Below, one piece after another: positions 10,901-21,959 of a stretch of 64,000 nucleotides of DNA; position 1 is the stretch's first letter; each line of letters starts with the position of its first letter. The translations under genes and the position numbers were made by a program. Below the pieces are notes generated by a model that did not search any database, was not told where the DNA came from, and saw only the letters and a program-made list of their open reading frames with translations. The stretch is taken from assembly GCF_026210795.1 (NCBI RefSeq), contig NC_089436.1, positions 62,001 through 126,000 on the forward strand, read 5' to 3'. The stretch comes from Rhizophagus irregularis (taxonomy: Eukaryota; Glomeromycota; Glomeromycetes; Glomerales; Glomeraceae).

Positions 10901-11650
10901 CGTGTTCTTTATCACTAATGTGAGTTTTATTAAGTTTGCTATAAAATGCTCCTTTAGGTGGTAAACTAGTTTTCTCGAACTTTTTCCAGTCATCCATGTA
11001 TTCATACGGGTAGACACCTTTCTTAAGATAAATCTCGAGTAATTCAGGTGGTATTTGACTTCGTGTTATCTTAAAGTTTTTGGGATGTGCAAAGCATCTA
11101 CCTGCATCAATTCGCCATAAGTGTTGTGGATTACTACATTCTTGTGCTTTCTACATTTTTCTGCACCTAGATTGGATGCTAATTTGTCGAAACTTGATTT
11201 CATGAATTGTAAGCTGTCTATAAATCGGAGGGAACCTAACTTGAATGCCATATACTTTTCCATGTTATAAGGGATAGGATCAATATCATCCTCACATTCC
11301 ATTGCACCAATTCCTTGCATAATTATGTGTCCATCATATCCTGATAAATTGTGAAAGATTACTGAGATATGCATTTCACGAGGTTTTATGGATAAGTCAA
11401 GATTACATCCTCTATGTGCTGCACCTCGATACCTTCCTGTAATATGGCAGTGGTCTCTTACTTTATTTCCATCTAAAGGGTTACGACATATCTAGCAGTT
11501 TATTGCATTATCATAACTTGCTTGCTCTTGGGTTGTTAATGGCATCATTTCCATTGGGTTTCTGAATTCATTACGGATTGCTTTAGCCTCATTTAGCATT
11601 TCGATTACAAATTTTTGTGCTGCATTTTCTCCTGTAAATATCTTCTGTGA
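7985..11650 (-). pseudogene. Protein-primed family-B DNA polymerase (Maverick/Polinton type), 5' truncated and interrupted
   Basis: Starting near 11650: a zinc-binding region (stop-disrupted CxxC plus DHCHITGRYRGAAHRGCN), exonuclease motif II (FHNLSGYDGHI) and motif III (YLKTDVLLLADIF), polymerase motif A (DANNLYGWAM), motif B (KLMNNSVFGKT) and motif C (YTDTDSLL). The C-terminus ends at 7985. Breaks: an internal TAG in the zinc region, a stop near 11066, TAG at the expected Trp near 10105, a frameshift near 8170, and a 1.2-kb foldback element at 8823-10020 that splits motif B between LMN and NSVFGK. The N-terminal domain is missing because a LINE 3' end abuts it. It is convergent with the integrase, with overlapping stop codons. 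It cannot make a functional polymerase. Confidence 0.9.
8823..10020. mobile_element. 1.2-kb hAT-type foldback element in the polymerase gene
   Basis: The ends are TAAAGCTCCGAAC and its inverse, flanked by perfect 8-bp duplications TTCATGAG (8815-8822 and 10021-10028). The element is one large palindrome centred near 9420. It is built from three consecutive ~310-350 bp palindromic cores (about 8935-9240, 9241-9590, 9591-9900); the first and third are reverse complements of each other. The outer ~110 bp are rich in CCGAAC/GGTTCG. No transposase is present. The small ORFs inside are by-products of the symmetry. Confidence 0.93.
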
Positions 11651-11669
11651 TCACTTACACCATCATATT

Positions 11670-14600
11670 TTACCTTAATATATAACGGATCAAACTTGAT
11701 AACGGAACATAAGAAAAACATCCTTCAGAGGGACATCGTTTAAGTAAAGTCTTAGAGGTAGAGGATCGCGAGATAGCAGAGGCACAACCTTGGCATGCAG
11801 TAAATTCAGAAAGCATATCATCAACAAATGACGCAATCCAATGTGAAATAAGAGCTTCATTACGTGGAGCAGGATAAGTAGTAATCACACGGCCAACGAG
11901 GAAAGAGTTAGTATTGCGATTAAAAGAAATAGCCCATTGAGGGTTAAACCAATAATTTCGACTAATATCTATAAAAGAAATAGAAGCTACAATATGAGAA
12001 ATAAGAATTCTAAATTGTGGTAAAACAAATAAAGAAAGAGAATTAGGAATAACAATAAGATTAAATAAATAATTAAACCAAGCAGGCACAGATCCTTTGT
12101 TCGATACTCGTTTAAGGAACCGTAAATCTTTCCATGACAAAAGTTGAGAGTCACACGGTGTAATCAGTTGAGCCAGATAATGAGTGCAGAAATTATTCTG
12201 AACATTTTTCATGGAAGTAAATAAATCTTTTGGTAAAATAGACCGAAGTGGAATCGCCGGACATAAATCTTTCCTCGGAAGTCGGAACAATAAAGACCAC
12301 ATGATATTCAATCGAGAAGAGAACAATAAAGAATTGAATAAAGAATGTGTTCGCAAGGAAAAGGTATGGGACCATGGTTCCAGATCAATAATAGAAGGGC
12401 AGGCATCACAATCCAAAAAACCTTGAAGATAAGTAATTATATAATTGGCAAAGAGCTTATATAAAGGGTGAGAAAAAATTTTCTGCCATGAAGCCACATG
12501 GGACGAAAAAAATCGACCAAATGCTTGTTGGATTGAGAATGGTAACAGTGTGAAAAGCGTAGAAAGAGAAGTGACTGAGGCAAAACCAGCCTTCTGTCGA
12601 ATAAGGGAAAGTATTGGAGAAACTATGCGATTAATGGTAGATTTAGCAAATAATGTAATTTGTAGGCGAAATTCTAGCCTCAGAAGTAAAACAATATTAT
12701 AAAGATAAGCCACATGTTGTACCAAAAGTTTTTAGAACTAAGCAAAGCAGCCATATCTTTGACCATGGAAACAGTTTGGTTGTGAACAAAACGAGAAGAA
12801 GCTAAAAGATTAAACCAAACACCTAAAAAACGAAAGGATGTAGATAAGGCTAACGCCTTTAAAGTAAGGGTATGAGATGTAATTAAAGGAGAAGGAGAAA
12901 GATCAAACACAATAGTTTGAGAAAATTGATCAGAAGAAAGAAGGATATATTTTGCTGAGTTTGCTTGAGTATTATTTAAAGTATAGAATTCAGCAGTGAT
13001 GGAAAGGCGATCTTCAATTCCTCGTTTAGATGAAGCAATCAAAGTAGAATCATCCATAAATGTAATATGTGAAACAGGTAAATTATGTTGTTCATATTCA
13101 ATCGGAGAATAATTCATTAATGCAGAAGATTTCAAAATAAAAGGATCACAAGCTTCTCGATTAAGTGTGGTAAGTAAAGGATCCAAATAAATAACCCATA
13201 ATAGCGGAGAAATGATTTCACCCTGGTCAATACCAATTCTAACTCTATATCCAGAAGTATCACCATGATGGGTAATAATTTTATTATTACGTCGCGTAAA
13301 AAGATTAATGATAAATTTAATCAATAAAGACGGTATATGCAGACGAATTAGAACTAGTCTAAGCATATTCAAATCAATTGAGTCAAAAGCTTTAGAAATG
13401 TCTTGAGAAACAATCCATAACTCTTAGTCATCACTTTTGTCAAAGCGTCGTTGATGAATAATAGCATCAAGCATCTTAATAGGAATGTCAGTAGAACCGC
13501 CTGGTAATCCAGCAAAATTACCACCTTGAAGCACTTGATTGTCAGCTAAAATTTTTGAAAGTTGAGTTATAATGACCTTAACTACACATTTCCGTACAGT
13601 TTCCAGCAAAGTGATAGGCCGCGTATTTTTTAATTGGGCATCAAATTCATGAGGCTTTGGAATGGGATAAACGAGTGCTTCACGCCAATCAGCAGGAATA
13701 TCACCTTGGTTAAGATAGGCATTAGCTAAAATAAGAGACAAATTAAAAGCTTCGCCAGTTAAATGTTTGAGCATCTCATAAGAGATTTTGGAAGGACCAG
13801 AGGCTTTATTACTAGGCATAGAATTGAGAGTGCTCTTCCATTCATCTTCCAAAATAGGAGACATGACCGAGTTATATAAAGACGAATCAATATCAGAAAG
13901 AGGAGTATATGCTCTTTGCCAACGTGGAGGAAATGAATTGGTAGAAGAATACTGGACCAAAGGAGGAGTAACAACCGATTGGAAGTGTTTAATAGCAGCT
14001 TGTTTGATATTTGAAGGATCAGTAAGAAGAGTGGGTTTGGAATCAATTACAACCAAAACTCTGTCTAGAACGATAGAACGATGTTCCACTGACAGGGCTG
14101 AAGAAATAAAAGATCCCGGTGTCGTAGAAAATGTTCATCTTTAAGAGCAGTATAATATTCAATGGAGTCTGTACGATGTTAATGGAATTGTGTGGATAGA
14201 TATGCAGAGACCAAAGCTTTTTGCGAACGCAAAAATTTGATAAAAGCAGGAAGTGATGTCGTACTATAAATAGGTATAGTATAATTTTTTAAAAGAGATT
14301 TGAGAAGAGTTAATTGCGTAGGCAAAGAATTAATCATCTGTGAAATTTGAGCTAGACAACTAAGTCGAGACGTGGTCAATTTGAACAATAATCTATCCAA
14401 GAATTTGTTGATAGCAATAAGCATCGTAAGCTCAGGAGGATACTTATGGTGATGGGTATTAAATACATGTTGAAATGGTAGAGAGTCAATGGCACCACCA
14501 AGAATAGAGCGTTTAAGAGCGTGCCAAAGTTTATCCAAAGAAAGAGCTGAAAATGAAGATATGAAGAGATAATGCGTGGCCAGATACAACTCAAGACGTG

Positions 14601-16316
14601 AGTTTACTTCATTGGAAAATGTCTCCCAAGAATCCTCTTTGATATTTTTATAGAGAAAAATTGTGCGTTGTTCACTTTTTTGTTTTAATCTAGCTTTAGC
14701 AAGAGTAGCGAAACAAGAGCTGAAATTAAAGGCCGTTATAAGTATACGGTGATCAGTAAATTGATTATCATTTAACTTAGGACAAGATTCAACATAAGAG
14801 AAAAGACTGGGAGCAGGAAATCCAGGGGATGACCAAATATAATCAAGTATTGAAGAACCATTCTGATAATAAAAGGTAGGACTAGGACCTGAAATTGAAG
14901 AAATATGGGATTGATGATCCGTAAAATATCGAGAAGAAAGTGATCGTAAAATTTTCAAATGATGTTGAGGAAAATGCGAATGTGAAATTTCATCTGCATT
15001 AAAATCACCAAGGATTACTACATGGTAGTTATTAGAACGGACTTTATCAAGCCATAAATTAAGTTGGGCAAAAATAGCATCACGTTCTTTGTAATGAATA
15101 GAATGATAAGGAGGAATATAAACAGAAATAATAGAAATTTTTGTTTGATGAAAAAAAAGATCTAATTTTAAAAGACGACCTTTCCAAAGATCAATCTTCT
15201 GAACATGTTTATGTAAAGGATGACGAAGTAAAAGACCAACACCATCATGAGGTCGTGAATTAGAAGGGGAAGGGGCCCAATACAGTGTGGTACCTCTATA
15301 ATAGGTACCCCTTATATCTTGTGATCTAATGGTCAGAATTTCATAAAATTTTAAAATTAGATAGCTTTTAAAAAGATAAATACATTAAGCAAATAAAAAA
15401 ATTTTCTCAATTTTTTTTTGCTGACATAATACAAAATCACATGACTTAAAATAAATTTGATTGGCTGATGCAATACCTAATGTTAATTAGAATTATGCAT
15501 AATTTTTTATATATAATTTATTATTCATTATAATTATTTAAAGTAATTTGATTAAGTATATTATCAGGAACTTTTCTATGGGATTTATATTTTTTTTAGC
15601 AAGTTCTCCCATGATTCCTTTTTGAGAAATAGATATAATATAATTTGTAATAAATAAAAACTACCAAAATTTTTTTTGAATTTTTTTTCAAAATTTTTTT
15701 AACAAAGTATGGGTAAGTTTATAAGCTAAAATAATTTATTTGAATAAGCACTATCAAATGATTATTTTTTTTATGTTACACAAAAATCACTTATTCTCAA
15801 ATTTTTCCCATCATAATAAATTACCCGAACTTCAAACTTATGTAGCACTAGCAAAATTTATTATTTTTTAATCTAACCCGATAAGTTTAAAAGCTCTTGA
15901 TATGCTTTATTAAAATTATTGGTTAGAATTTTAAAATATTATTTTTTGCTAATGTGACATCTTTTTGAAAATGTCACATTATGACTATAAAATTGGGTTG
16001 GTTATAGAGGTACCGCACTGTAAGACTTAAAATTATGTTGGGAATGTTCATTTTGGTAAATAAATTTAGCACCAGAAGAAGTAAGACGAGTATCATTTAA
16101 AGATAAAACGCCGAAAGAAGAATGAAGGAAATAATTTAACAAATGTAATTGTCGAACAGAAGAACACAAACCATTAACATTGATTTGTCCAAAGTTAATA
16201 AGAGGGGAAGAAAAAGAGGGAGAGGAAGAATTATTAAGACTATTATTATCAGGTTTTGCACTATTAGGGGGGTGAAATCCCTGTAAATCACCCAAATTAA
16301 GTTGGTGTTCAATCAT
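11670..16316 (-). pseudogene. LINE ORF2: APE endonuclease + reverse transcriptase, decayed
   Basis: The ATG at 16316 overlaps the ORF1 stop (ATGATTGA). The endonuclease begins with INFGQINVNGL, continues through SLNDTRL and, after the MITE, has HDGVGLLLR and ILGDFNADE. The reverse transcriptase has PSNKASGPSKISYEML, a motif-A-like DISKAFDSID (near 13400), GIDQGEIISPLLW and the catalytic FMDD at about 13055 in place of the common YADD. A C-terminal ~350-residue region follows to 11670. Breaks: MITE at 15283-16020, frameshifts near 14100 and 12700, and a TAA near 13422. Confidence 0.85.
15283..16020. mobile_element. TA-flanked MITE, copy 1 (738 bp), inside LINE ORF2
   Basis: The left end is CAGTGTGGTACCTCTATAAT; the right end is the inverse of CAGTGCGGTACCTCTATAAC. 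It is flanked by TA on both sides (15281-15282, 16021-16022). The TA duplication and CAGTG terminus fit Tc1/mariner-pogo type elements. Removing it with one TA rejoins the endonuclease frame at ...KSY-WAP... The body is over 80% A+T and non-coding. It is closely related to the copies at 18606 and 40624. Confidence 0.92.
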
Positions 16317-18433
16317 TAGAAGGGGAGGGTTTTGAGGGGGAGAAGGAGTCCAATTTTTCCATAATCGAACCAAGTTGGGCAGAAAGATTTTTTTGTGTAT
16401 TAGTAACACTAAAAATTTCTGATTGTAGACAGGAAGCGTTAGCATTGGGGGTAATATTAATAGGTCGGGAGACAGGTAAGGGGACATGTCTTCTTGATAG
16501 GACGGAGTTAGGATCCAGAGCTGAGAAGGAAGCATCAGGAGAAGTATCCATAAGAGAAGAGGAAGTATGGGGAGGAAGATTGAATCCAGAATTTGTGTCT
16601 TGGGTTGGAGCATCATCCCATCCATTATCATAAGAATGAGTATAATTTTCATGATCATCCTGAGGCGAATACAATTCAGAGTCGCCAGAGGCATCATAAT
16701 TCCTCATTGATTCCAGCTTAGATAGCCTATACTCATGAGTCGTGATAGTATCATTCATCCAAGAGACAGTTTCCTCTAAAGTACGGAGAGTGTTAGCGAT
16801 CTCTTTGATCTGCGCCTTTAATTCATTAATAACATGTTGAGGACGGAAGTGTAGGGGCAGGATTATCAGATGAAGAAGTAGGTGGTGTAGAAATGATAGG
16901 ATGAGGTCTGTGCGGAGGTTGAGTAGGTCCGGAAGAATTTTCATTGTTCCTGGAATTACTATTATTATTGTTGGTCCGGTTGCTACTTCGAGAAGTATTG
17001 GGACGAGAAGTGTTAGAATTATTATTGCTGTTGTTAGAGCGGGATGAAGAGGAATTATTATTGCGAGATCGAGAATTGGAACGCAATATTGAATGGGAAT
17101 TGGAATTGTCACGTGATTGTCGTGAATCCTAACGGCCACGTCTAGGGCCAGCATTGAAGTGAGAGTAAAGTTTGTTAAGATGATCGTCTACTTTTCGTGT
17201 GGTACGGGGATTGCATACAGAGGGAGAACAACCAGGATGCCCACAAATGTGATATAAAGTTTGTGCTTCATTGGGAGGGTGCCATGTTAATCCTTTGCCG
17301 TAGAAAGCCACAGTCATTTCTTTGGCAGCTTCAAGAGATTCAAATGAGGAGAAATTCAAATATACATAGGGTTTAGGCTTGTAGGAGCTGATAGATAAAG
17401 GAACGTTAAGGGCCTTAGCGTTGACTTGAGTAGCAATTTCTAATAGATCAGCTTCTTTAATATTCTTAGGAATGCTGGCAAGGATAGCGACATGTTCTCT
17501 GCGGCTATCACGTTAGGATTTCGAAAAAGATGCCGGGCAGACACGTAAAGAATTACCAAGGCAAATGATCGCCCAAATATCATTAAATTGGGTAACTGCA
17601 TCCGCAGAGGAAAACTGGATATGCCTATTATAATAATGTTTCCTAGGAGTAAGTTTGCACTTGATTACAGTGCCATATCGGGAAAATGCCTGACGGACTT
17701 GAGTCTCAGTTAGGAAAAGAGGGATGTCGGTAACAAACAAAGATTTTGCTTCATCATTGAGTTTGGTATCTGCAGGGGAATAATGAAGGAAGACTAAATT
17801 GAGAAGATCTGCACGTGGGGAGCTGACATAATCGGTAAAATCATGCTGATCATTGAAGAAGACAAGGATTTTCTTGTTATCGCCTGATCTATCGCAGCGT
17901 GCGCGGGCACTATAGGAGGAATATCGGGAGAGTGAGCAATCCACTTCGTCACACATAGAGCGATTGGTGGTGAATGCAGTTTTGAATGCGTCAGGCACGT
18001 CGCGTAAATATGCCGCAGCATAATAATGAGATGGAGCAGATTTTATAGCGGCAGCATTACCATCGGAGGATGGTCATCGTTCAGGGACATCGAAGGCAAT
18101 AGCTTTGCCTTTACCATTGGTGTTAGTGAGAGCATGGATAGAAGCGTCGACAGTTTCAACAGGAGTAGTAGTATTATGAGGAGAGGTAATCACTTGGACT
18201 TTGTTGACAGGAAGACCAGAAGGAACGGTAGAAATAAGAGTGGGAGCAGGAGCAGAGGGCGAAGTTATATCAACATTCATAGCGTCATCAGAGACAATAC
18301 GTGTACGTTTATTAGGTGTGCCAGCGGTACTAGTGGGAGATAAAGGTCAGTCTCCAGAGGGAGTAGAAACAACAGGACGTGGTGACGGTGGAATATCTGG
18401 GTTAATAACAGAAGGAGCTGGAGATGTAGTCAT
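16309..18433 (-). pseudogene. LINE ORF1, RNA-binding (RRM) protein, decayed
   Basis: The ATG is at 18433. In order: a Pro/Ser-rich N-terminus, an RRM-like domain (RNP2-like SLFVTDIPLF, then QAFSRYGTVIKC, near 17720-17640), a Cys/His patch (CGHPGCSPSVC near 17230), an Arg/Ser/Asn-rich low-complexity stretch (16870-17090) and a C-terminal coiled coil. Breaks: TGA at about 18350 and 18078, TAA at about 17515, TAG at about 17130 and a frameshift near 16835. The final stop TGA (16309-16311) overlaps the ORF2 start. ORF1 proteins coat LINE RNA and act as chaperones during target-primed reverse transcription. Confidence 0.75.
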
Positions 18434-18605
18434 GGTTTAGAGCTCAGTAAAGAGGAAAGCAACTGGGAAATTATTAGTATTTTGAACGAGCACTTAGAAA
18501 TTTTCTAACGAAAATTTCAAAAATAAATTTTATTAGTATTTTCAAAAATTCAGGAAAGAGTTGCAATGATCCTCCATATTTGGTGATTATAAAGAGATGT
18601 GACTA

Positions 18606-19346
18606 CAGTGCGGTACCTCTATAACCAACCCAATTTTATAGTCATAATGTGATATTTTCAAAAAGATGTCACATTAGCAAAAAATAATATTTTAAAATTC
18701 TAACCAATAATTTTAATAAAGCATATCAAGAGCTTTTAAACTTATCGAGTTAGATTAAAAAATAATAAATTATGCTAGTACTACATAAGTTTGAAGTTCA
18801 GATAATTTATTATGATGGGAAAAATTTGAGAATAAGTAATTTTTGTGTAACATAAAAAAAAAATAATCATTTGATAGTGCTTATTCAAATAAATTATTTT
18901 AGCTTATAAACTTACCTATGCTTTATTAAAAAAATTTTGAAAAAAAAATTTAAAAAAATTTTTAGTAGTTTTTATTTATTACAAATTATATTATATCTAT
19001 TTCTCAAAAAGGAATCACAGGAAAACTTGTTAAAAAAAATATAAATCCCACAGAAAAGTTTCTGATAATATACTTAATCAAATTACTTTAAATAATTATA
19101 ATAAATAATAAATTATATATAAAAAATTATGCATAATTCTAATTAACATTAGGTATTGCATTAGCCAATCAAATTTATTTTAAGTCATGTGATTTTGTAT
19201 TATGTCAGCAAAAAAAAATTGAGAAAATTTTTTTATTTGCTTAATGTATTTATCTTTTTAAAAGCTATATAATTTTAAAATTTTATAAAATTCTGACCAT
19301 TAGATCACAAGATATAAGGGGTATCTATTATAGAGGTACTGCATTG
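18606..19346. mobile_element. TA-flanked MITE, copy 2 (741 bp)
   Basis: CAGTGCGGTACCTCTATAAC at the left and an inverse copy ending GGTACTGCATTG at the right, with TA at 18604-18605 and 19347-19348. It is the same family as copy 1 but in inverse orientation. It lies directly upstream of the LINE leader and so separates the LINE from whatever flanked it. Confidence 0.92.
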
Positions 19347-19348
19347 TA

Positions 19349-19510
19349 ATACTCCATTTAATAAATAAAGTTGTATCCAGAATATTATATTATAAATAAG
19401 TATTTATACTCCAGGTATTTTACAAATTTTAAGATTTTAAATTGAAAATTTCTATATAAAATATCTGGATACTTTAAAATTTTGATAAATTTTTTTAAAG
19501 GAGTACTGTG
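19349..19510. mobile_element. Small MITE-like foldback (~160 bp)
   Basis: The left end TACTCCATTTAATAAATAAA...TATCCAGA is matched in inverse at the right by TACTCCTTTAAAAAAATTTA...TATCCAGA. The right terminus reads CAGTACTCC when inverted. The left terminus abuts MITE copy 2, so its exact boundary is lost. Confidence 0.5.
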
Positions 19511-19691
19511 TATAGGAGAAGGTATTGTAGCTCGCGATATACAGTAGTTCTAGCGTTTTTTTTGATTTTACATGTAAAAACTTAAAGAAACATTTTCGCA
19601 ACTTCTTTAATAAATAATAAAAAAAAAAGTTGTAAAACGTTTTGTTTATGCATGCATTATTATATAAAAATGTTTTGCAACATTTTTTGTA

Positions 19692-19889
19692 TAATAGCTT
19701 ATTTGGCTCGTGAGCCAGCTCGAGCTTTTTGAGCTAAATCTGTTACAACCTTAAGCTTTTTAAACTGAGTCTAATAACTGGCTTGAGCTCTTCCAAGCTG
19801 ACTCGTAAGCCACTAAGCCAATTTAATCATGACTTGGCTTGAAAAGCTTGAGCTAGCTCATGAGCCAGCTCAGCTCGTGTAGAACACTA
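19692..19889. repeat. Dispersed GAGCT-rich repeat, copy 1
   Basis: A run of overlapping GAGCT/AGCTC and GGCTC motifs (for example GCTTGAGCTAGCTCATGAGC) ending CGTGTAGAACACTA. A second copy is at 29251-29464 in the same orientation. Both follow AT-rich sequence ending TTTTTTGTATAATAGC or TTTTTTATATAATAGC. The inverse of the right end starts TAGTG, which would suit a hAT terminus, but no target duplication was found. Confidence 0.65.
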
Positions 19890-20046
19890 CTCTTTATGTC
19901 AAAAAACATTTGAACGAAAATGGAATGAACTTATTAAAGAATTTCCAGCCTGTGATGAACAATACCTTACAAGAGTTGTAAAAATAGTTAAGCTTGTTAT
20001 CAATCGTAATTTTAGCACTGGAATATAAAGCATGTAATGGGTAGAG

Positions 20047-20290
20047 TAAGGTTGCTTGTCTAAACTTCTTCAAAATCCTACGATTAGTTTTGTCAAAATT
20101 TTACTATAGATTTATTATAGTTTTGGCAGAATTTCGGCAGTTTCGGCATTTATAATAAGTTTCAGCAGTTTCGCCTTTCTCCAAAGTTTCGCCAGTTTTT
20201 TAATATAACTTTAATATAGTTTCGGCAGAATTTCGCTTTTTGGCGAAACGCCATCTCGCCTAAACCCCTAGGTTTCGGCAAGCAACCTTA
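20047..20290. mobile_element. hAT-type MITE (244 bp)
   Basis: The termini are TAAGGTTGCTTG and its inverse, with perfect 8-bp duplications GGGTAGAG at 20039-20046 and 20291-20298. The interior repeats TTTCGGCAG/TTTCGCC motifs. It is inserted in the MULE transposase relic. Confidence 0.92.
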
Positions 20291-20680
20291 GGGTAGAGGC
20301 TACTAATAAAATAATTAAGGATAAATTAAATAGATCCTCATGTCTAACTAATATTGTTGGAGAAATTCAAAAAATATTTGATCAACAATCAAAAAAAGTG
20401 ATATTAAATGAATATAAAAATGAAATTCTTACTAGAGAAATACTTTCAGTAATGGACGAATATTTTCCAGAATTCGATAAAATTCTGTGAGAATATTTAA
20501 CATTGCAAATTCTTCAAAAACAACATGATCAAATAGCGCAATCATTATGCTATAATATGGTATTAATTGAAGATTGGTTACTACTTTTAGATATAAATAT
20601 TTTATTACTAATAATTAACAAAAGAGGAATTTGTAACTAAAAAAAATACTTTCCCTATTTTTTGTTTTTTTTTAATAGAT

Positions 20681-20976
20681 AGGACCCCGGATATCTCCAA
20701 AACAGGTCATAAGTCACACTTTCGGCAGATTGGCACATTTTTCGAAATCAAAAAAATCGTTTTTTGTAAATATCTCGGCATCTAGTGGTCCAATTTTGAT
20801 GAACTTTTTTTTAAATTGTAGAGCTAAATGAGGGATACAAAATAAAAAATAGTTCATTAAAATTGAATAACTGGATGCTGAGATATTTACAAAAAACGAT
20901 TTTTTGAGTTTCAGCAAAAAGAGGTGTTTTTGGCCAAAAGTCCATTATGACCTTTATATTAGATATCCGGGGTCCT
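20681..20976. mobile_element. 296-bp palindromic hAT-type MITE, copy A
   Basis: The termini AGGACCCCGGATATC and inverse are flanked by TAATAGAT (20673-20680 and 20977-20984). Almost the whole element is an inverted repeat around 20828. It is the same family as 27391-27686, inserted in opposite orientation. Confidence 0.93.
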
Positions 20977-21233
20977 TAATAGATAGTAGACGATTTTTAT
21001 CAGCAAGAAATGACCAGAGAAGATGATTATGACCAACCTCAATCATTATTCTCTTTTTTAATTGAAAATATAGCTCATAATAGTATTCAATAAGTATGGA
21101 AAGTAACTAGATATTGTAGACAAAAATCAGAATCACAATATGTCATTTTACTTGATGATGATTCACATTTATATATCTGTATCAACAGAGAAATAGTGTG
21201 TAGGCACTTCTTTCGAATAATGTCTTATTCAAA

Positions 21234-21925
21234 TTTTTTTTTTTTTTTTTTTTTATGTTTTAGGAAACATCAGCATAGCCGGCTCACCAAAGCTACGTGG
21301 AGGGAGCATTACAACACCAGTTGCAGTAATATACTCCTACCGTTGAGCAACAGATAACCAAGCAACCTACTCTAATTATTTAGAAGTAACTGGATGTTCA
21401 TCCCCCCTACCCCTTATATACCACACTAGGAAAACGACCCAAGTTTATACCCACACAAGGATGGATCGTAGTGCAGCAGGATTTCTGACACAGTTATGCT
21501 ACTCACTAGCGCCCGTCAGAAGTGAGCAACCACCCACGTATGGCAGATATAATGGAGCAGACATCTAGAAGTCCTTCCATGATGGTTAGTTTAGAGGTAC
21601 TGCAATACTAAGACTACTAATATGGCCTCACTCAAAGCCCACTACAGGCTGCAATTACCATACCAGCCCATCACAGTTGTAGATCCCCCGGTAGTAATAG
21701 CAGTGACTACTAGGACAGTAAGCTGCTAAGGGTACTGGGATCACCCCTTTATTATAAGTAACCAACCCAGTTATCCAGGGATCACCCACCAGTACGTCAA
21801 ATTCACTGAGGAATCGAATCTCACCTTAGAACCTTATATACCTGTGAGCCTATGAACGTCTCCAATCAGCCTAAACCTATTAGAAGATAAACTACTGCTA
21901 AAACATCACAGGTCGAAGGGGCACC
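21234..21925 (-). mobile_element. Candidate tRNA-derived SINE (minus strand, poly-A at 21234-21254)
   Basis: A block of about 690 bp much richer in G+C than its surroundings. On the minus strand it starts GGTGCCCCTTCGACC. Within the first 120 bases it has an A-box-like TAGGCTGATTGG and, about 50 bases further, a B-box-like GATTCGATTCC, the spacing of an internal pol III promoter. It ends in a long A-tract (a T-run on +). No coding frame is convincing. I found no clean target duplication, so the ends are approximate. Confidence 0.5.
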
Positions 21926-21959
21926 ATTGTTCAAAATTCAAAAAATGCAAATTCCCCAT

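Larger units (their letters stand above)
11653..18600 (-). mobile_element. LINE (non-LTR retrotransposon), near full length, decayed
   Basis: One minus-strand unit holding a 5' leader (18434-18600), an RRM-type ORF1 and an endonuclease/reverse transcriptase ORF2, with a 738-bp MITE inserted in ORF2. Net length without the MITE is about 6.2 kb. The 3' end lies against the polymerase relic near 11653, and no long A-tail is visible there. Multiple stops and frameshifts show it is inactive. Confidence 0.85.
19890..21235 (+). pseudogene. MULE-type transposase relic with SWIM zinc finger
   Basis: A decayed plus-strand reading frame: TFERKWNELIKEFP, then a segment recognisable as the QSTQRVE-type motif of fungal MULE transposases (here degenerate, ...WVE-ATNKIIKDKL), then a C-terminal part (20990-21230) ending ILLDDDSHLYICINREIVCRH, which matches the SWIM zinc-binding region. 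Two MITEs interrupt it (20047-20290, 20681-20976), and stops appear near 20030 and 20490. The N-terminal catalytic DDE part is absent or lies beyond the repeat at 19692. It is inactive. Confidence 0.6.

Noticed and set aside
12211..12426. 71-residue plus-strand ORF
   Set aside because: It is antisense to the LINE reverse transcriptase, with no independent signal.
16309..17154. 281-residue ORF treated as one protein
   Set aside because: Its first half is out of frame with ORF1; only the part after the frameshift near 16835 is the real ORF1 C-terminus.
21830..21900. A functional tRNA gene
   Set aside because: A and B boxes are present, but no acceptor stem or anticodon arm closes, so only a tRNA-derived SINE is suggested.
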